Below are positions 29,127-37,373 of a stretch of 64,000 bases of DNA, piece after piece. Made by a program: the position numbers and the translations under genes. Positions within the stretch are counted from its first letter, which is position 1. Each line of letters begins with the position of its first letter. The stretch comes from Bradyrhizobium sp. RP6 (GTDB taxonomy: Bacteria; Pseudomonadota; Alphaproteobacteria; Rhizobiales; Xanthobacteraceae). The stretch lies in the NCBI RefSeq assembly GCF_003837805.1, contig NZ_RQIT01000020.1:62001-126000 (forward strand). Direction: 5' to 3'. The notes under the pieces are model-generated. The model was given only the letters and a program-made list of their open reading frames with translations. It was not told the origin of the DNA and ran no database searches.

Positions 29127-29792
29127 TTACGCAATTTTCAGCGTGAGGTCATGGCCTTCCGTCTCGGCAAAGCCCGCCTGCAGAACCTCTTCGCGCTTGT
29201 GACGAAGATGCGCCCGCAGGATGTGGGCGAGGCCGACGCCATCGCGCCGCTGGAGCGCGTTGAGGATGGCCTCGTGCTCCTTGACGGCGAGCGCCCAGCG
29301 TTGCGGCGTCATCGGCGTGACATAGCGCGCCCGGCGGATGCGCGCGGTCACCGAGGTGTAGAGCCCCGCCAGCACGGGGTTTCCGGCCGCGGCGACGATA
29401 GCTTCGTGAATGGCGCGGTTGCCACGGTAGTACTGGATCAGGTCGCGCTCGCGATAATGCTGCACCATCTCCGCATGCGCGGCGGCAATCTCGTCGATCT
29501 CGGCGTCCGTGATGCGCTCGCAGGCGAGCTCGCCGGCGAGTGCCTCCAGCCCCTGGCAGACCTCGAACAGGTCGCGCATGTCCTTGTCCGTCAGCTTCGC
29601 CGCGCGTGAGCCGCGATGGGGCAGCAACTGCACCAGGCCTTCGGCGGCGAGCACCTTGAGCGCCTCGCGCAGCGGCGTGCGCGAGATCTCCAGCCGCTCG
29701 CACAACTCGCGTTCGGGAATCCGCGCACCCGGCGGGATTTCACCGTCGAGCAGGATGGCGCGGATGCGGCCAACGACTTCTTCGTGAAGCAT
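29127..29792 (-). CDS. GntR-family regulator, FCD (FadR) subgroup
   Basis: Transcriptional regulator of 221 residues. The N-terminal winged helix (about 1-70) includes RIPERELCERLEISRTPLREALKVLAAEGLV. The C-terminal all-helical FCD effector domain follows, with metal/effector histidine and aspartate candidates around HAEMVQHYRERD and NRAIHEAIVAAAGNP. It is divergent from the crotonase gene of the catabolic cluster, and two candidate operators lie in the shared 116-base gap. It most likely represses the cluster until a carboxylate or acyl effector appears. Confidence 0.9.
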   Translation of the reverse strand: MLHEEVVGRIRAILLDGEIPPGARIPERELCERLEISRTPLREALKVLAAEGLVQLLPHRGSRAAKLTDKDMRDLFEVCQGLEALAGELACERITDAEIDEIAAAHAEMVQHYRERDLIQYYRGNRAIHEAIVAAAGNPVLAGLYTSVTARIRRARYVTPMTPQRWALAVKEHEAILNALQRRDGVGLAHILRAHLRHKREEVLQAGFAETEGHDLTLKIA

Positions 29793-29806
29793 GGGTCTGA
29801 GCTCGA

Positions 29807-29819
29807 TTTGAATGCAAAA
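29807..29819. promoter_or_regulatory. Candidate GntR operator, left copy
   Basis: TTTGAATGCAAAA, an imperfect dyad (TTG, four bases, CAA). Its exact inverted copy lies 61 bases away, centre to centre. Position 15 bases upstream of the GntR start fits autoregulation. Confidence 0.5.
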
Positions 29820-29867
29820 ATCAGCTTACAGGCAGATATTTCCAAGTTCCAGCTTGAAAATCCAAAA

Positions 29868-29880
29868 TTTTGCATTCAAA
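29868..29880. promoter_or_regulatory. Candidate GntR operator, right copy
   Basis: TTTTGCATTCAAA, the perfect inverted copy of the site at 29807. It lies 28 bases upstream of the crotonase start. Two identical 13-mers in one short divergent gap next to a GntR gene argue for regulator binding. Confidence 0.5.
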
Positions 29881-29908
29881 AATGCGCAAAACAGAAAGGT
29901 ATGAGGAA

Positions 29909-30703
29909 ATGGACCGGCAGGTGGAGGCAGAAGACCTCGTCTTCGAGCGTGACGACGGCATCGGGCGGATCACCTTCAACCGCCCGCAGGCCCGCAATGC
30001 CTTCACGTTCGCCATGTACGAGCGGCTTGCCGCGATCTGCGAGGAGGCCAACCGCGACCATGCGGTCAAGGTGCTGGTGCTGCGCGGGGCCGGCGACAAG
30101 GCCTTTGCATCGGGCACCGACATCAACCAGTTCCGCGAATTCAAAACGCCCCAGGACGCGATCGACTACGAGAACCGCATCGATCGCGTGCTGACCACGC
30201 TGGAGCAGTGCAGGGTGCCGACGCTCGCGGCGATCAACGGGTTCTGCACCGGGGGCGGGGCTGGCATTGCCGCGGCCTGCGATCTCCGCATCGGCACGAA
30301 GAGCACCAAAATTGGATTTCCGATCGCCCGCACGCTCGGCAATTGCCTGTCGATGTCCAATGTCGGCCGTCTCATCGCGCTTATCGGCGCCGCGCGCGTC
30401 AAGGACATCATCTTCACCGCGCGCCTCGTCGACGCCACAGAGGCCGCGAGTGTCGGGCTGCTCGGCGAGGTCGTCGATGACATCGCAGCTCTCGACCGGC
30501 GCGCCGACGAGGTGGCCCGCCTCGTCGCCAGCCATGCGCCGCTGACGCTGAATGCGACCAAGCAGGCCGTGGCTCGCCTGCAAAAGCGGCTGACGCGGGA
30601 CGAGGGCGAAGACCTCATCCTGATGTGCTACACGAGCCGGGATTTTCGCGAAGGGCTCGATGCTTTCCTCAACAAGCGCGCGCCGCAATGGCGCGGCGAA
30701 TAG
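29909..30703 (+). CDS. Crotonase (enoyl-CoA hydratase/isomerase) family protein
   Basis: CoA-ester enzyme of 264 residues. The crotonase fold shows ITFNRPQARNAF, the oxyanion-hole blocks SGTDINQF and NGFCTGGGAGIAAACDLRIG. The hydratase glutamates of classical ECH are not obvious: QPE is replaced by FPIA and the second position is Asp in VKDIIF. A plain hydratase reaction is therefore uncertain, and isomerase, lyase or hydrolase chemistry is possible. The ATG at 29909 has GAAAGG nine bases upstream. First gene of the CoA-transferase / tct cluster. Confidence 0.85.
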   Translation: MDRQVEAEDLVFERDDGIGRITFNRPQARNAFTFAMYERLAAICEEANRDHAVKVLVLRGAGDKAFASGTDINQFREFKTPQDAIDYENRIDRVLTTLEQCRVPTLAAINGFCTGGGAGIAAACDLRIGTKSTKIGFPIARTLGNCLSMSNVGRLIALIGAARVKDIIFTARLVDATEAASVGLLGEVVDDIAALDRRADEVARLVASHAPLTLNATKQAVARLQKRLTRDEGEDLILMCYTSRDFREGLDAFLNKRAPQWRGE

Positions 30704-30712
30704 GGCGCCCCG

Positions 30713-31972
30713 ATGCATAGCGATCGATCGCAATCCGCCTCCCGCCGCTCGGGACCGCTGGCCGGCCTCAAGGTCGTCGACCTCACCCATGTCATGGCGG
30801 GACCGACCTGCACCCTGATGCTGGCCGACATGGGGGCCGACGTCATCAAGATCGAGAAATGGCCGAACGGCGATGACACCCGTCATTCGGTGCCGCCGAA
30901 GATCGGGGACGAGGCGGCCTCTTTCCTGATGATGAACCGCAACAAGCGCGGCATCGTGCTGGACCTGAAGACCGACGGCGGCAAGCAGGTGCTGCGGCGG
31001 CTGATCGCCAGCGCCGACGTGCTGGTCGAGAACTTTGCACCGGGCGCGATGGAGCGCCTCGGCTTCGGCTACGAGGCGCTGCACGCGGAATTCCCGGCGC
31101 TGATCTATTGCTCGCTGTCGGGCTTCGGCCGCACCGGCCCGTACAAGCACCGCAGGGGTTTCGATCTCGTCGCACAAGCCATGAGCGGCATCATGAGCTT
31201 CACCGGCGAGCGGCCCGACGGTCCTCCGGTCAAGTGCGGACCGCCGCTGTCCGACATCACCGCCGGCCTGCTCGCGAGCATGGGCATCCTGGCCGCCTAC
31301 ACGCATCGCCTCAAGACGGGTGAAGGGCAGTGGGTCGAGACCTCGCTCTATGAGGCCGCGCTGGTGCAGACCTATTGGCAGTCGACGATCGCGCTTGCCG
31401 CGGGCACTGCGCCGCGCGCCATGGGCTCGGCGCACCCGCTCAACGCGCCGTATCAGGCGTTCGAAGCCTCGGACGGCTGGCTCGTCGTCGGCGGCGCCAA
31501 CAAGAAGCATTGGCTTTTGATGCTGGAAGCGCTCGGCGCGAGCGAGCTTGCCTCCGATCCGCGCTTCCTCAACGGAGCCGACCGCATGGCCAATCTGAAG
31601 GAGCTCGAAGCCGTCCTGAGCGAGCGGTTCCGCACGAAGTCCCGGGCACACTGGCTCGCAGTGCTGGAGGAGAAGGGCGTTCCATGCGGACCCGTGCACG
31701 ACATGCTGGAGGCTCTGAGCGATCCGCAGACGCTGGCGCGCGAGATGGTCGTCGAGGTCGAGCACTCCACGCTCGGCCCCGTCAAGACGATTGGGCTTCC
31801 CATCAAGTTTTCGGAGACCCCAGGCAAAGTGCGATCAGGCGCACCTGTTTATGGTGAGCACACGAGCGAGGTGCTGACCGAGCACGGGTTCGACCAGAAG
31901 CAGATCGAAGCGCTCGAAACAGAAGGCGCGATCGTGCTGGCATCAGGAAGACGCGAGGAACGCATCGCCTGA
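30713..31972 (+). CDS. Class III CoA-transferase (CaiB/BaiF family)
   Basis: Transfers CoA between carboxylic acids, probably to activate the cluster substrate. It is 419 residues long. Family blocks are VVDLTHVMAGPTCTLMLADMGADVIKIE, the NRNKRGIVLDLK segment and the catalytic aspartate in PPLSDITAG (Asp181). It begins nine bases after the crotonase stop and is followed 51 bases later by the transporter-binding protein gene, so it belongs to the same operon. Confidence 0.92.
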   Translation: MHSDRSQSASRRSGPLAGLKVVDLTHVMAGPTCTLMLADMGADVIKIEKWPNGDDTRHSVPPKIGDEAASFLMMNRNKRGIVLDLKTDGGKQVLRRLIASADVLVENFAPGAMERLGFGYEALHAEFPALIYCSLSGFGRTGPYKHRRGFDLVAQAMSGIMSFTGERPDGPPVKCGPPLSDITAGLLASMGILAAYTHRLKTGEGQWVETSLYEAALVQTYWQSTIALAAGTAPRAMGSAHPLNAPYQAFEASDGWLVVGGANKKHWLLMLEALGASELASDPRFLNGADRMANLKELEAVLSERFRTKSRAHWLAVLEEKGVPCGPVHDMLEALSDPQTLAREMVVEVEHSTLGPVKTIGLPIKFSETPGKVRSGAPVYGEHTSEVLTEHGFDQKQIEALETEGAIVLASGRREERIA

Positions 31973-32023
31973 GCGGACGTCGAGACGACAAGAACAAGAA
32001 GACAAGATCAGCTGGAGGAAATC

Positions 32024-33010
32024 ATGGGTCGGACGTCAACATTTCTGCTCTCCGCGGCCATGCTCGCCGGCACGATGCCGGCGAGTGCCGCCTGGCAACC
32101 GCAGAAGCCGATCGAGTTCGTGGCTACCGCCGGGCCCGGCGGCGGGACCGACAATCTCGCGCGCGCGGTGCAGAACATCATCACCAAGCACAAGCTGACG
32201 GAGCAGCCGATCATCGTTGTCAACAAGGGCGGCGGGAGCGGTGCGGAGGGTTACGTCTACGCCAAGGCTTCCGCCGGCGATCCCTACAAGGTGATCTTCG
32301 GCACCTCGAACGCCTGGCAGCAGCCGCTCGTCTCCAAGGTCGCCTTCAACTACACCGATCTCACCCCGGTCGCGGCGATGGCGCAGGACGAGTTCCTGCT
32401 CTGGGTCAAGCAGGACTCACCTTACAAGTCGGCGGGCGATTATCTGAAGGCCGCCGCATCGGGCGAATTCAAGATGGGCGGCGCGCAGTCGAAGGACACC
32501 GACGAGGTGCTGACGCGCATGATCGAGAAGGCCGGCAAGGTCAAGCTGACCTATATCCCCTTCAAGAGCGGCGCCGAGACCGCCGTGCAGCTCGCCGGCG
32601 GACATCTCGACTCCCACGTCAACAACCCCAGCGAAAGTCTCGGCCAATGGCGGGGCGGCACGCAGCGGCCACTTTGCGTGTTCAGCCCGAAGCGTCTGCC
32701 GCAGGGACCCAAGGTCACGGCGAGCGAGGGCTGGAGCGATGTTCCGACCTGCGTCGAGCAGGGCCTCGACATCAAGCAGTATGAGCAGCCGCGCACTGTG
32801 TGGCTGCCCGGCAAGGTCACGCCGGAGCAGGCCGCGTTCTATGTCGACCTCATGAAGAAGGTGCAGGCGACGCCCGAGTGGAAGGACTACATCGAGAAGA
32901 CCTCCCAGGTCGACACCTTCCTGACCGGTGCTGAGTTCGACAAATTCATCAAGGAGGACCTCGAGCACGTCAGGCAGGTCGCGGGCGAGCAGGGCTGGCT
33001 CGTCAAGTGA
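32024..33010 (+). CDS. tctC: Tripartite tricarboxylate transporter, solute-binding protein
   Basis: Periplasmic binding protein of the Bug/TctC family, 328 residues. A signal peptide ends near SAAW (about 22). Then come KPIEFVATAGPGGGTDNLAR, the VVNKGGGSGAEG loop and VKLTYIPFKSG, regions that contact carboxylate ligands in Bug proteins. GGAGG precedes the ATG. It delivers its ligand to TctAB encoded downstream, from which it is separated by a 267-base gap holding a dispersed repeat. Confidence 0.92.
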   Translation: MGRTSTFLLSAAMLAGTMPASAAWQPQKPIEFVATAGPGGGTDNLARAVQNIITKHKLTEQPIIVVNKGGGSGAEGYVYAKASAGDPYKVIFGTSNAWQQPLVSKVAFNYTDLTPVAAMAQDEFLLWVKQDSPYKSAGDYLKAAASGEFKMGGAQSKDTDEVLTRMIEKAGKVKLTYIPFKSGAETAVQLAGGHLDSHVNNPSESLGQWRGGTQRPLCVFSPKRLPQGPKVTASEGWSDVPTCVEQGLDIKQYEQPRTVWLPGKVTPEQAAFYVDLMKKVQATPEWKDYIEKTSQVDTFLTGAEFDKFIKEDLEHVRQVAGEQGWLVK

Positions 33011-33086
33011 GGCGGGGCTGTTGCACCAGCTTCGATGTGAGCAGGCTTTTTCGCGACGTCTTGACCATCGTGCCACCAGCTCCGCT

Positions 33087-33212
33087 GTCGTCCCTGCGAA
33101 TGCAGGGACCCATACCGCGTGATCTATCGAGGAGCGTTGGTGGTGGTATCAACTTCCAGTTTTCGTCAAACTCCTGCCTGGGGTTATGGGTCCCTGCGTT
33201 CGCAGGGACGAC
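33087..33212. repeat. Inverted-repeat element between tctC and tctB
   Basis: Left arm 33087-33114 and right arm 33185-33212 are inverted copies, 27 of 28 bases matching. Each arm also forms its own small hairpin (CCCTGCGAATGCAGGG, CCCTGCGTTCGCAGGG). This is a MITE- or BIME-like non-coding repeat inserted within the transporter operon. It could reduce or protect transcripts at this point. Confidence 0.75.
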
Positions 33213-33277
33213 TCCGAACGTTGGGGCAAGATACGTGCCCTGCACCACCACCGTACGTGGCCTGATCGGAGCCTCCC

Positions 33278-33760
33278 ATGATCTCCCGCCGCGCGCTTGA
33301 ACTTGCGACCGCCGTCCTCACCGGAAGCTTCGGCGTGGCCGTCGTCGTCTCCAGCCTCGACAACGGCATCGGCTGGTCGAGCGCGGGCGTCGATGCGGGC
33401 ACGTTTCCGTTCCTGACCGGGATCGTCATCGTGGTCGGGAGTCTCGTCAATCTGGTCCGGGGTGTGTTGCCGGCCGTGACGCTCGCAAGCGTTCCCACCG
33501 CCATCACGTCCATCGAGCTGCGCCGGCTCGCCGGCCTGTTGGTGCCGGCTGCGATCTTCGTTGCCGCGATCCCGCTCGCCGGGATGTACGTCGCCTCGGC
33601 CCTGTATGTCCTCGCAGTGCTGGCGATCCCGAGGCACCAATCGGTGCCGCGCGCGCTCGTCATGGCCGGAGCAACGGCGCTCGCGCTCTATGTCGTGTTC
33701 GAGCGCATGTTCCAGGTGAGCCTGCCGCACGGCGCGCTCGCCGCCGCCTTGGGCTTCTGA
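33278..33760 (+). CDS. tctB: Tripartite tricarboxylate transporter, small membrane subunit
   Basis: A 160-residue membrane protein with about four hydrophobic helices, matching TctB in length and position. The N-terminal helix includes ATAVLTGSFGVAVVVSSL, and the middle VDAGTFPFLTGIVIVVGS matches the family's GPG/GTFP-like loop. It lies eleven bases before tctA. Identification rests on context plus the helix layout. Confidence 0.85.
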   Translation: MISRRALELATAVLTGSFGVAVVVSSLDNGIGWSSAGVDAGTFPFLTGIVIVVGSLVNLVRGVLPAVTLASVPTAITSIELRRLAGLLVPAAIFVAAIPLAGMYVASALYVLAVLAIPRHQSVPRALVMAGATALALYVVFERMFQVSLPHGALAAALGF

Positions 33761-33771
33761 CGGAGCGGCCG

Positions 33772-35310
33772 ATGGATAATCTCGCAGACCTCCTGCATGG
33801 CTTCTCCATCGCGGTCACCATGCCGCATCTGGCCCTGATGGCAGTCGGTGTGCTGCTCGGCATTCTCGTCGGCGTGCTGCCCGGCCTCGGTGCGCCGAAC
33901 GGGGTGTCGCTGCTCTTGCCGCTGACCTTCGGCATGCAGCCGGTGTCGGCGATCATCCTGCTCTCCAGCATGTATTGGGGCGCGCTGTTCGGCGGCTCCG
34001 TGACCTCGATCCTGTTCAACATTCCCGGTGAGCCGTCGTCGGTCGCGACCACCTTCGACGGCTATCCGATGGCGCGCGACGGCCGGCCGACCACGGCACT
34101 TGCCACCGCCTTCGGCTCGGCGGCGTTCGGTGCGCTGATCGGCGTCATCCTGATCACCTTCCTGGCGTCCTGGGTTGCCCAGGTCGCGCTCGCCTTCGGA
34201 CCGCCGGAGTATTTCGCGGTCTATTTCCTCGCCTTTGCGAGCTTCGTCGGCATGGGTGGGGCGGCACCGATCAAGACGGTCGTGGCGTTGGCGATCGGCT
34301 TTGCCATCGCCGCCATCGGTATCGACACGGTCTCCGGCAGCGTGCGCCTCACCATGGGCGTGGATGAGCTGGTCAAAGGCGTGAGCTTCGTCGTTGCGGT
34401 GATGGGCCTGTTCGGCATCGGCGAGCTGCTGGTCGCCGTCGAGGAGGAATTTCACGCCCGCGCGGTTTCCTCGAAGATCGACTGGCGTGAGGTGTTCCGC
34501 GCCGTCGGCCGCTTGCCGCGGCATGGCGTTGCCCTGCTGCGCAGCGCCGCCATCGGATGCTGGATGGGGATCACGCCGGGCGGACCGACCGCGGCCTCCT
34601 TCATGAGCTACGGCATCGCCCGCCGCTTCTCGCGCCGCGGCCGCCTTTTCGGCACCGGCGAGATCGAAGGCATCATATCGCCGGAGACAGCCGATCATGC
34701 CGCCGGGACGAGTGCGCTGCTGCCGATGCTCTCGCTCGGCATTCCCGGCTCGGCAACCGCAGCCGTCATGATGGGCGGGCTGATGATCTGGGGCCTCAAT
34801 CCCGGACCCATGCTGTTCGTCGACCAGAAGGATTTCGTCTGGGGCCTGATCGCCTCGATGTATGTCGGCAACATCGTCGCCGTCGCGCTGGTGCTGTTGA
34901 CCGTTCCCGTCTTCGCGGCCTTGATGCGGATTCCCTTCGTGGTAATCGCGCCGCTGATCGTGATCATCTGCGTCGTCGGCGCCTATTCGGTGTCGAACTC
35001 CTATCTCGACGTAGTGATGATGCTCGGCTTCGGTGTCGTAGGCTATCTCTTCAAGAAGCTGTTCTATCCGCTGGCGCCGCTCGTGCTCGCGATCGTCATC
35101 GGCGACAAGGCCGAGGATGCGTTCCGACAGTCGATGCTGCTGTCCAAGGGATCACTGGGCATCTTCTTCGCCAACAAGCTGGTGACGTGCCTGATCGTGG
35201 GCGGGATCGCGCTGCTCTTGCTGCCGCTGGTGTTGCAGCTTGCGCGGCTCTGGCGCAAACCCGCGTCGCCCGCGATCGACACGCCAGCCCAGGAGAAGGT
35301 GATCATATGA
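33772..35310 (+). CDS. tctA: Tripartite tricarboxylate transporter, large membrane subunit
   Basis: A 512-residue transport protein with about eleven to twelve membrane helices. TctA signatures seen are LLGILVGVLPGLGAPNGVSLLLPLTFGM, MYWGALFGGSVTSILFNIPGEPSSVAT and FDGYPMARDGR, the canonical family block. Energy comes from an ion gradient, as in other TTT systems. The pdxA-like gene overlaps its stop by four bases (ATGA). Confidence 0.94.
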   Translation: MDNLADLLHGFSIAVTMPHLALMAVGVLLGILVGVLPGLGAPNGVSLLLPLTFGMQPVSAIILLSSMYWGALFGGSVTSILFNIPGEPSSVATTFDGYPMARDGRPTTALATAFGSAAFGALIGVILITFLASWVAQVALAFGPPEYFAVYFLAFASFVGMGGAAPIKTVVALAIGFAIAAIGIDTVSGSVRLTMGVDELVKGVSFVVAVMGLFGIGELLVAVEEEFHARAVSSKIDWREVFRAVGRLPRHGVALLRSAAIGCWMGITPGGPTAASFMSYGIARRFSRRGRLFGTGEIEGIISPETADHAAGTSALLPMLSLGIPGSATAAVMMGGLMIWGLNPGPMLFVDQKDFVWGLIASMYVGNIVAVALVLLTVPVFAALMRIPFVVIAPLIVIICVVGAYSVSNSYLDVVMMLGFGVVGYLFKKLFYPLAPLVLAIVIGDKAEDAFRQSMLLSKGSLGIFFANKLVTCLIVGGIALLLLPLVLQLARLWRKPASPAIDTPAQEKVII

Positions 35311-36311
35311 CCGCAAAGCCGCTGATCGCACTGGCAATGGGAGATCCCGCCGGCATCAGCCCGGAGCTGACGGCGAATCTCGTGGCGCAGGACGAGATCC
35401 GCGCCCGCTGCCGGCTCGTCGTCATCGGCGACCGCCGCATCTTCGACCAGGGCGCGCGCATTGCCGGGGTCGAGCCGGAACTGAGGGCGGTGGAGCAGGG
35501 GGCCGACCTTCGCGCGGCAAGAGGCGATGCATTGCTTGTCGATCTCCGCCACCTTGATCCCAGAGAGGTCGAGCCGAAGACTGCGACGCTTGCCGGCGGC
35601 AGATTCGCGCTGGCCAATTACAGGCATGCGCTCGAACTCGGCCGCGACGGCCATGTCGACGCGGTCTGTTTCACCCCCTTCAACAAGCAGGCGATGCGCC
35701 TTGCCCATGCCGGGTACGACGACGAGATCGCGTTCTCGGCCGAGGTCGTCGGTCTGAAGACGCCGGCAAGCGAATTCAACGTGCTGGACCGGCTCTGGAA
35801 CGCACGGGTCACCTCTCATATTCCGCTCAAGGATGTTGCTGCAAAGCTGTCCAGCGAACGCATCCACCGTGCACTCAGGCTGACCGATTCCTGCATGCGC
35901 AATGCCGGCTTCGCGCGACCGCGAATCGCAGTCGCAGGCCTCAATCCCCATGCCGGCGACGGCGGTAATTTCGGCCGCGAGGAGATCGACCTGATTGCGC
36001 CGGTGGTCGTGGCCGGCCAGCGCGAGGGCATTGCCGCCGAGGGGCCGTTTCCCGCCGACACCGTGTTTCTGCGCGCCAAGGCGGGCGCCTTCGACGCGGT
36101 TCTGACGATGTATCACGACCAGGGCCAGATCGCGATGAAGCTGATGGGCTTCGATCGCGGCGTGACTTTGCTCGGCGGCTTTCCGTTCCCGATCTGCACG
36201 CCGGCCCACGGCACTGCCTACGACATCGCGGGGCAAGGCATCGCATCGGTTGGCGCTAGCCGCACTGCTCTGCTGCTCGCGGCGGAGATGGCGGCGCGTC
36301 GCTCCATCTGA
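35307..36311 (+). CDS. PdxA-like 4-hydroxythreonine-phosphate dehydrogenase family protein
   Basis: NAD-dependent dehydrogenase/decarboxylase-type protein of 334 residues. Metal-ligand histidines appear to be present: THIPL-type His171 (SHIPL), GLNPHAGDGG (His215) and YHDQGQIAMK (His270). The substrate-binding GHTE block of true PdxA is replaced by GYDDEIAF (137-144). That change and the catabolic setting point to a PdxA2-type enzyme acting on a hydroxy-carboxylate or its phosphate, not vitamin B6 synthesis. Its start overlaps the tctA stop (ATGA), so its product belongs to the transported-substrate pathway. Confidence 0.82.
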   Translation: MTAKPLIALAMGDPAGISPELTANLVAQDEIRARCRLVVIGDRRIFDQGARIAGVEPELRAVEQGADLRAARGDALLVDLRHLDPREVEPKTATLAGGRFALANYRHALELGRDGHVDAVCFTPFNKQAMRLAHAGYDDEIAFSAEVVGLKTPASEFNVLDRLWNARVTSHIPLKDVAAKLSSERIHRALRLTDSCMRNAGFARPRIAVAGLNPHAGDGGNFGREEIDLIAPVVVAGQREGIAAEGPFPADTVFLRAKAGAFDAVLTMYHDQGQIAMKLMGFDRGVTLLGGFPFPICTPAHGTAYDIAGQGIASVGASRTALLLAAEMAARRSI

Positions 36312-36448
36312 TTTTGCACGCAGCAAGGGAGCGAGCGCTGACTGCGCTCGCTTCGCGCGCAGGCCTTGATTGCTCGGGAAAAATTGGAAACTTCCGTCGT
36401 CGCGACGAGTTGGCGTCCCATTCGCATCTCCACATTGGGAGCTGGAAC

Positions 36449-36664
36449 ATGGTCGACGACGGCCCGCTACGAGCAGCGGTGGACATCGCTTGGTGCGTGT
36501 ACCGTACCCGGCATCGCGACATCGATGCTGCGGATGGTCGTCGCTGCCTGCTCGAGCGTCATCTGCAAGGGAGGCGGGAAGCGCGCGAGAGTAGCGGTGA
36601 CGCCCAGGAACTCGCAGCATTCGGGCTCGCCTATCTCGAGCGGCTTTCCGATGACGAATGCTGA
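36449..36664 (+). CDS. Small acidic-basic hypothetical protein
   Basis: A 71-residue protein starting at an ATG with GGGAG seven bases upstream. The sequence is helical and charged: DIAWCVYRTRHRDIDAADGR, LLERHLQGRREARES and the ending FGLAYLERLSDDEC. The pattern (short, one Trp, C-terminal LxYLERxxxDE) resembles small Bradyrhizobium orphans, but no function is known. GC-rich third codon positions support coding. A tiny membrane ORF overlaps its last codons. Confidence 0.55.
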   Translation: MVDDGPLRAAVDIAWCVYRTRHRDIDAADGRRCLLERHLQGRREARESSGDAQELAAFGLAYLERLSDDEC

Positions 36665-36786
36665 GGCTCATCGAGAGCCTCGCATGTCGCCTGGCGAGCG
36701 CAAGCGCGAGGCCGGATTGGACCCTGCTCGCCATTTCGAACCTTCTATCCGGAGCTATCGTGCTGATCGTGCGGTCGGCGATATAG
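36658..36786 (+). CDS. Possible 42-residue membrane microprotein
   Basis: The frame begins with an ATG inside the last codons of the preceding gene (overlap of seven bases), giving coupled translation. It encodes a basic N-terminus and one hydrophobic helix, WTLLAISNLLSGAIVLIV, ending RSAI. There is no independent ribosome site. It could instead be a relic of the end of a larger membrane protein. Confidence 0.35.
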   Translation: MLRLIESLACRLASASARPDWTLLAISNLLSGAIVLIVRSAI

Positions 36787-36907
36787 CGAGTTCCGGGCGC
36801 GGTGCTCGGGGTGTTCCTGCGACGTCGCGATATTGCCCGCGGTCGTGGAGAGGGGCGGGATAGCGCCAGTCCTCCGCGATAGCGTGGCGCCGCCTGTTGG
36901 CCCCGTG

Positions 36908-37324
36908 CTACTTCGCGATCGGCGTCGTCAACTCCTTGTCGGTCGTGTTGACCACGAACACGGCCAGCAGCTTCGCAGGCTCGGTATCGCTGGCATTGGC
37001 GCTGACGGCGTGGCGGTCGCCGGGCCTTTCAAAGAAGTTCTCCCCCTTGTGAAAGACTTTTGCGGGACCGTCATTGAGCTGGCTGCGGATCGCGCCTTCG
37101 AGGACCGTGGCATAGATGAAGGCGGAGGGCGCGTGGATGTGGGCCGGTGAGGAGCCTCCGGGACCGTACTCCACCAGCACGCCCTTCATGCTCTTGCCCG
37201 GGACGTTCGGCAGCGCCTGGTCGAAGACGACCGTGACCCTGGTCAAGGGGGCTGCGGTCTCGGCTGCGTGGGCCGCCAGGCAAGATGCGGCATAGACCGC
37301 GGTTGCGATTAGCAATCTGCGCAT
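36908..37324 (-). CDS. Exported cupin-domain protein
   Basis: A 138-residue secreted single-cupin protein. A signal peptide ends near AHA (about 19). The cupin metal motifs appear as PAHIHAPSAFIYATVLEG and the second motif GDRHAVSANAS. The ATG at 37324 has AAGGGGAA six bases upstream. It is a paralogue of the anchored cupin at 46714-47217, with shared phrases LPNVPGK, VxYGPGG, IRSQL and VSANASxTEPA. The ligand is unknown. Confidence 0.8.
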   Translation of the reverse strand: MRRLLIATAVYAASCLAAHAAETAAPLTRVTVVFDQALPNVPGKSMKGVLVEYGPGGSSPAHIHAPSAFIYATVLEGAIRSQLNDGPAKVFHKGENFFERPGDRHAVSANASDTEPAKLLAVFVVNTTDKELTTPIAK

Positions 37325-37373
37325 GGGATTCCCCTTCTTTGCCATTTCCATCGTGGTTGATTCTACCGGAGCC

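Noticed and set aside
29876..31765. A 629-codon minus-strand frame opposite the crotonase and CoA-transferase genes
   Set aside because: Both opposite-strand genes have catalytic motifs and ribosome sites; this frame has neither.
36456..36651. Minus-strand frame reading VIGKPLEIGEPECCEFLGV
   Set aside because: It has no start and lies opposite the plus-strand 71-codon gene, which has a proper ribosome site.
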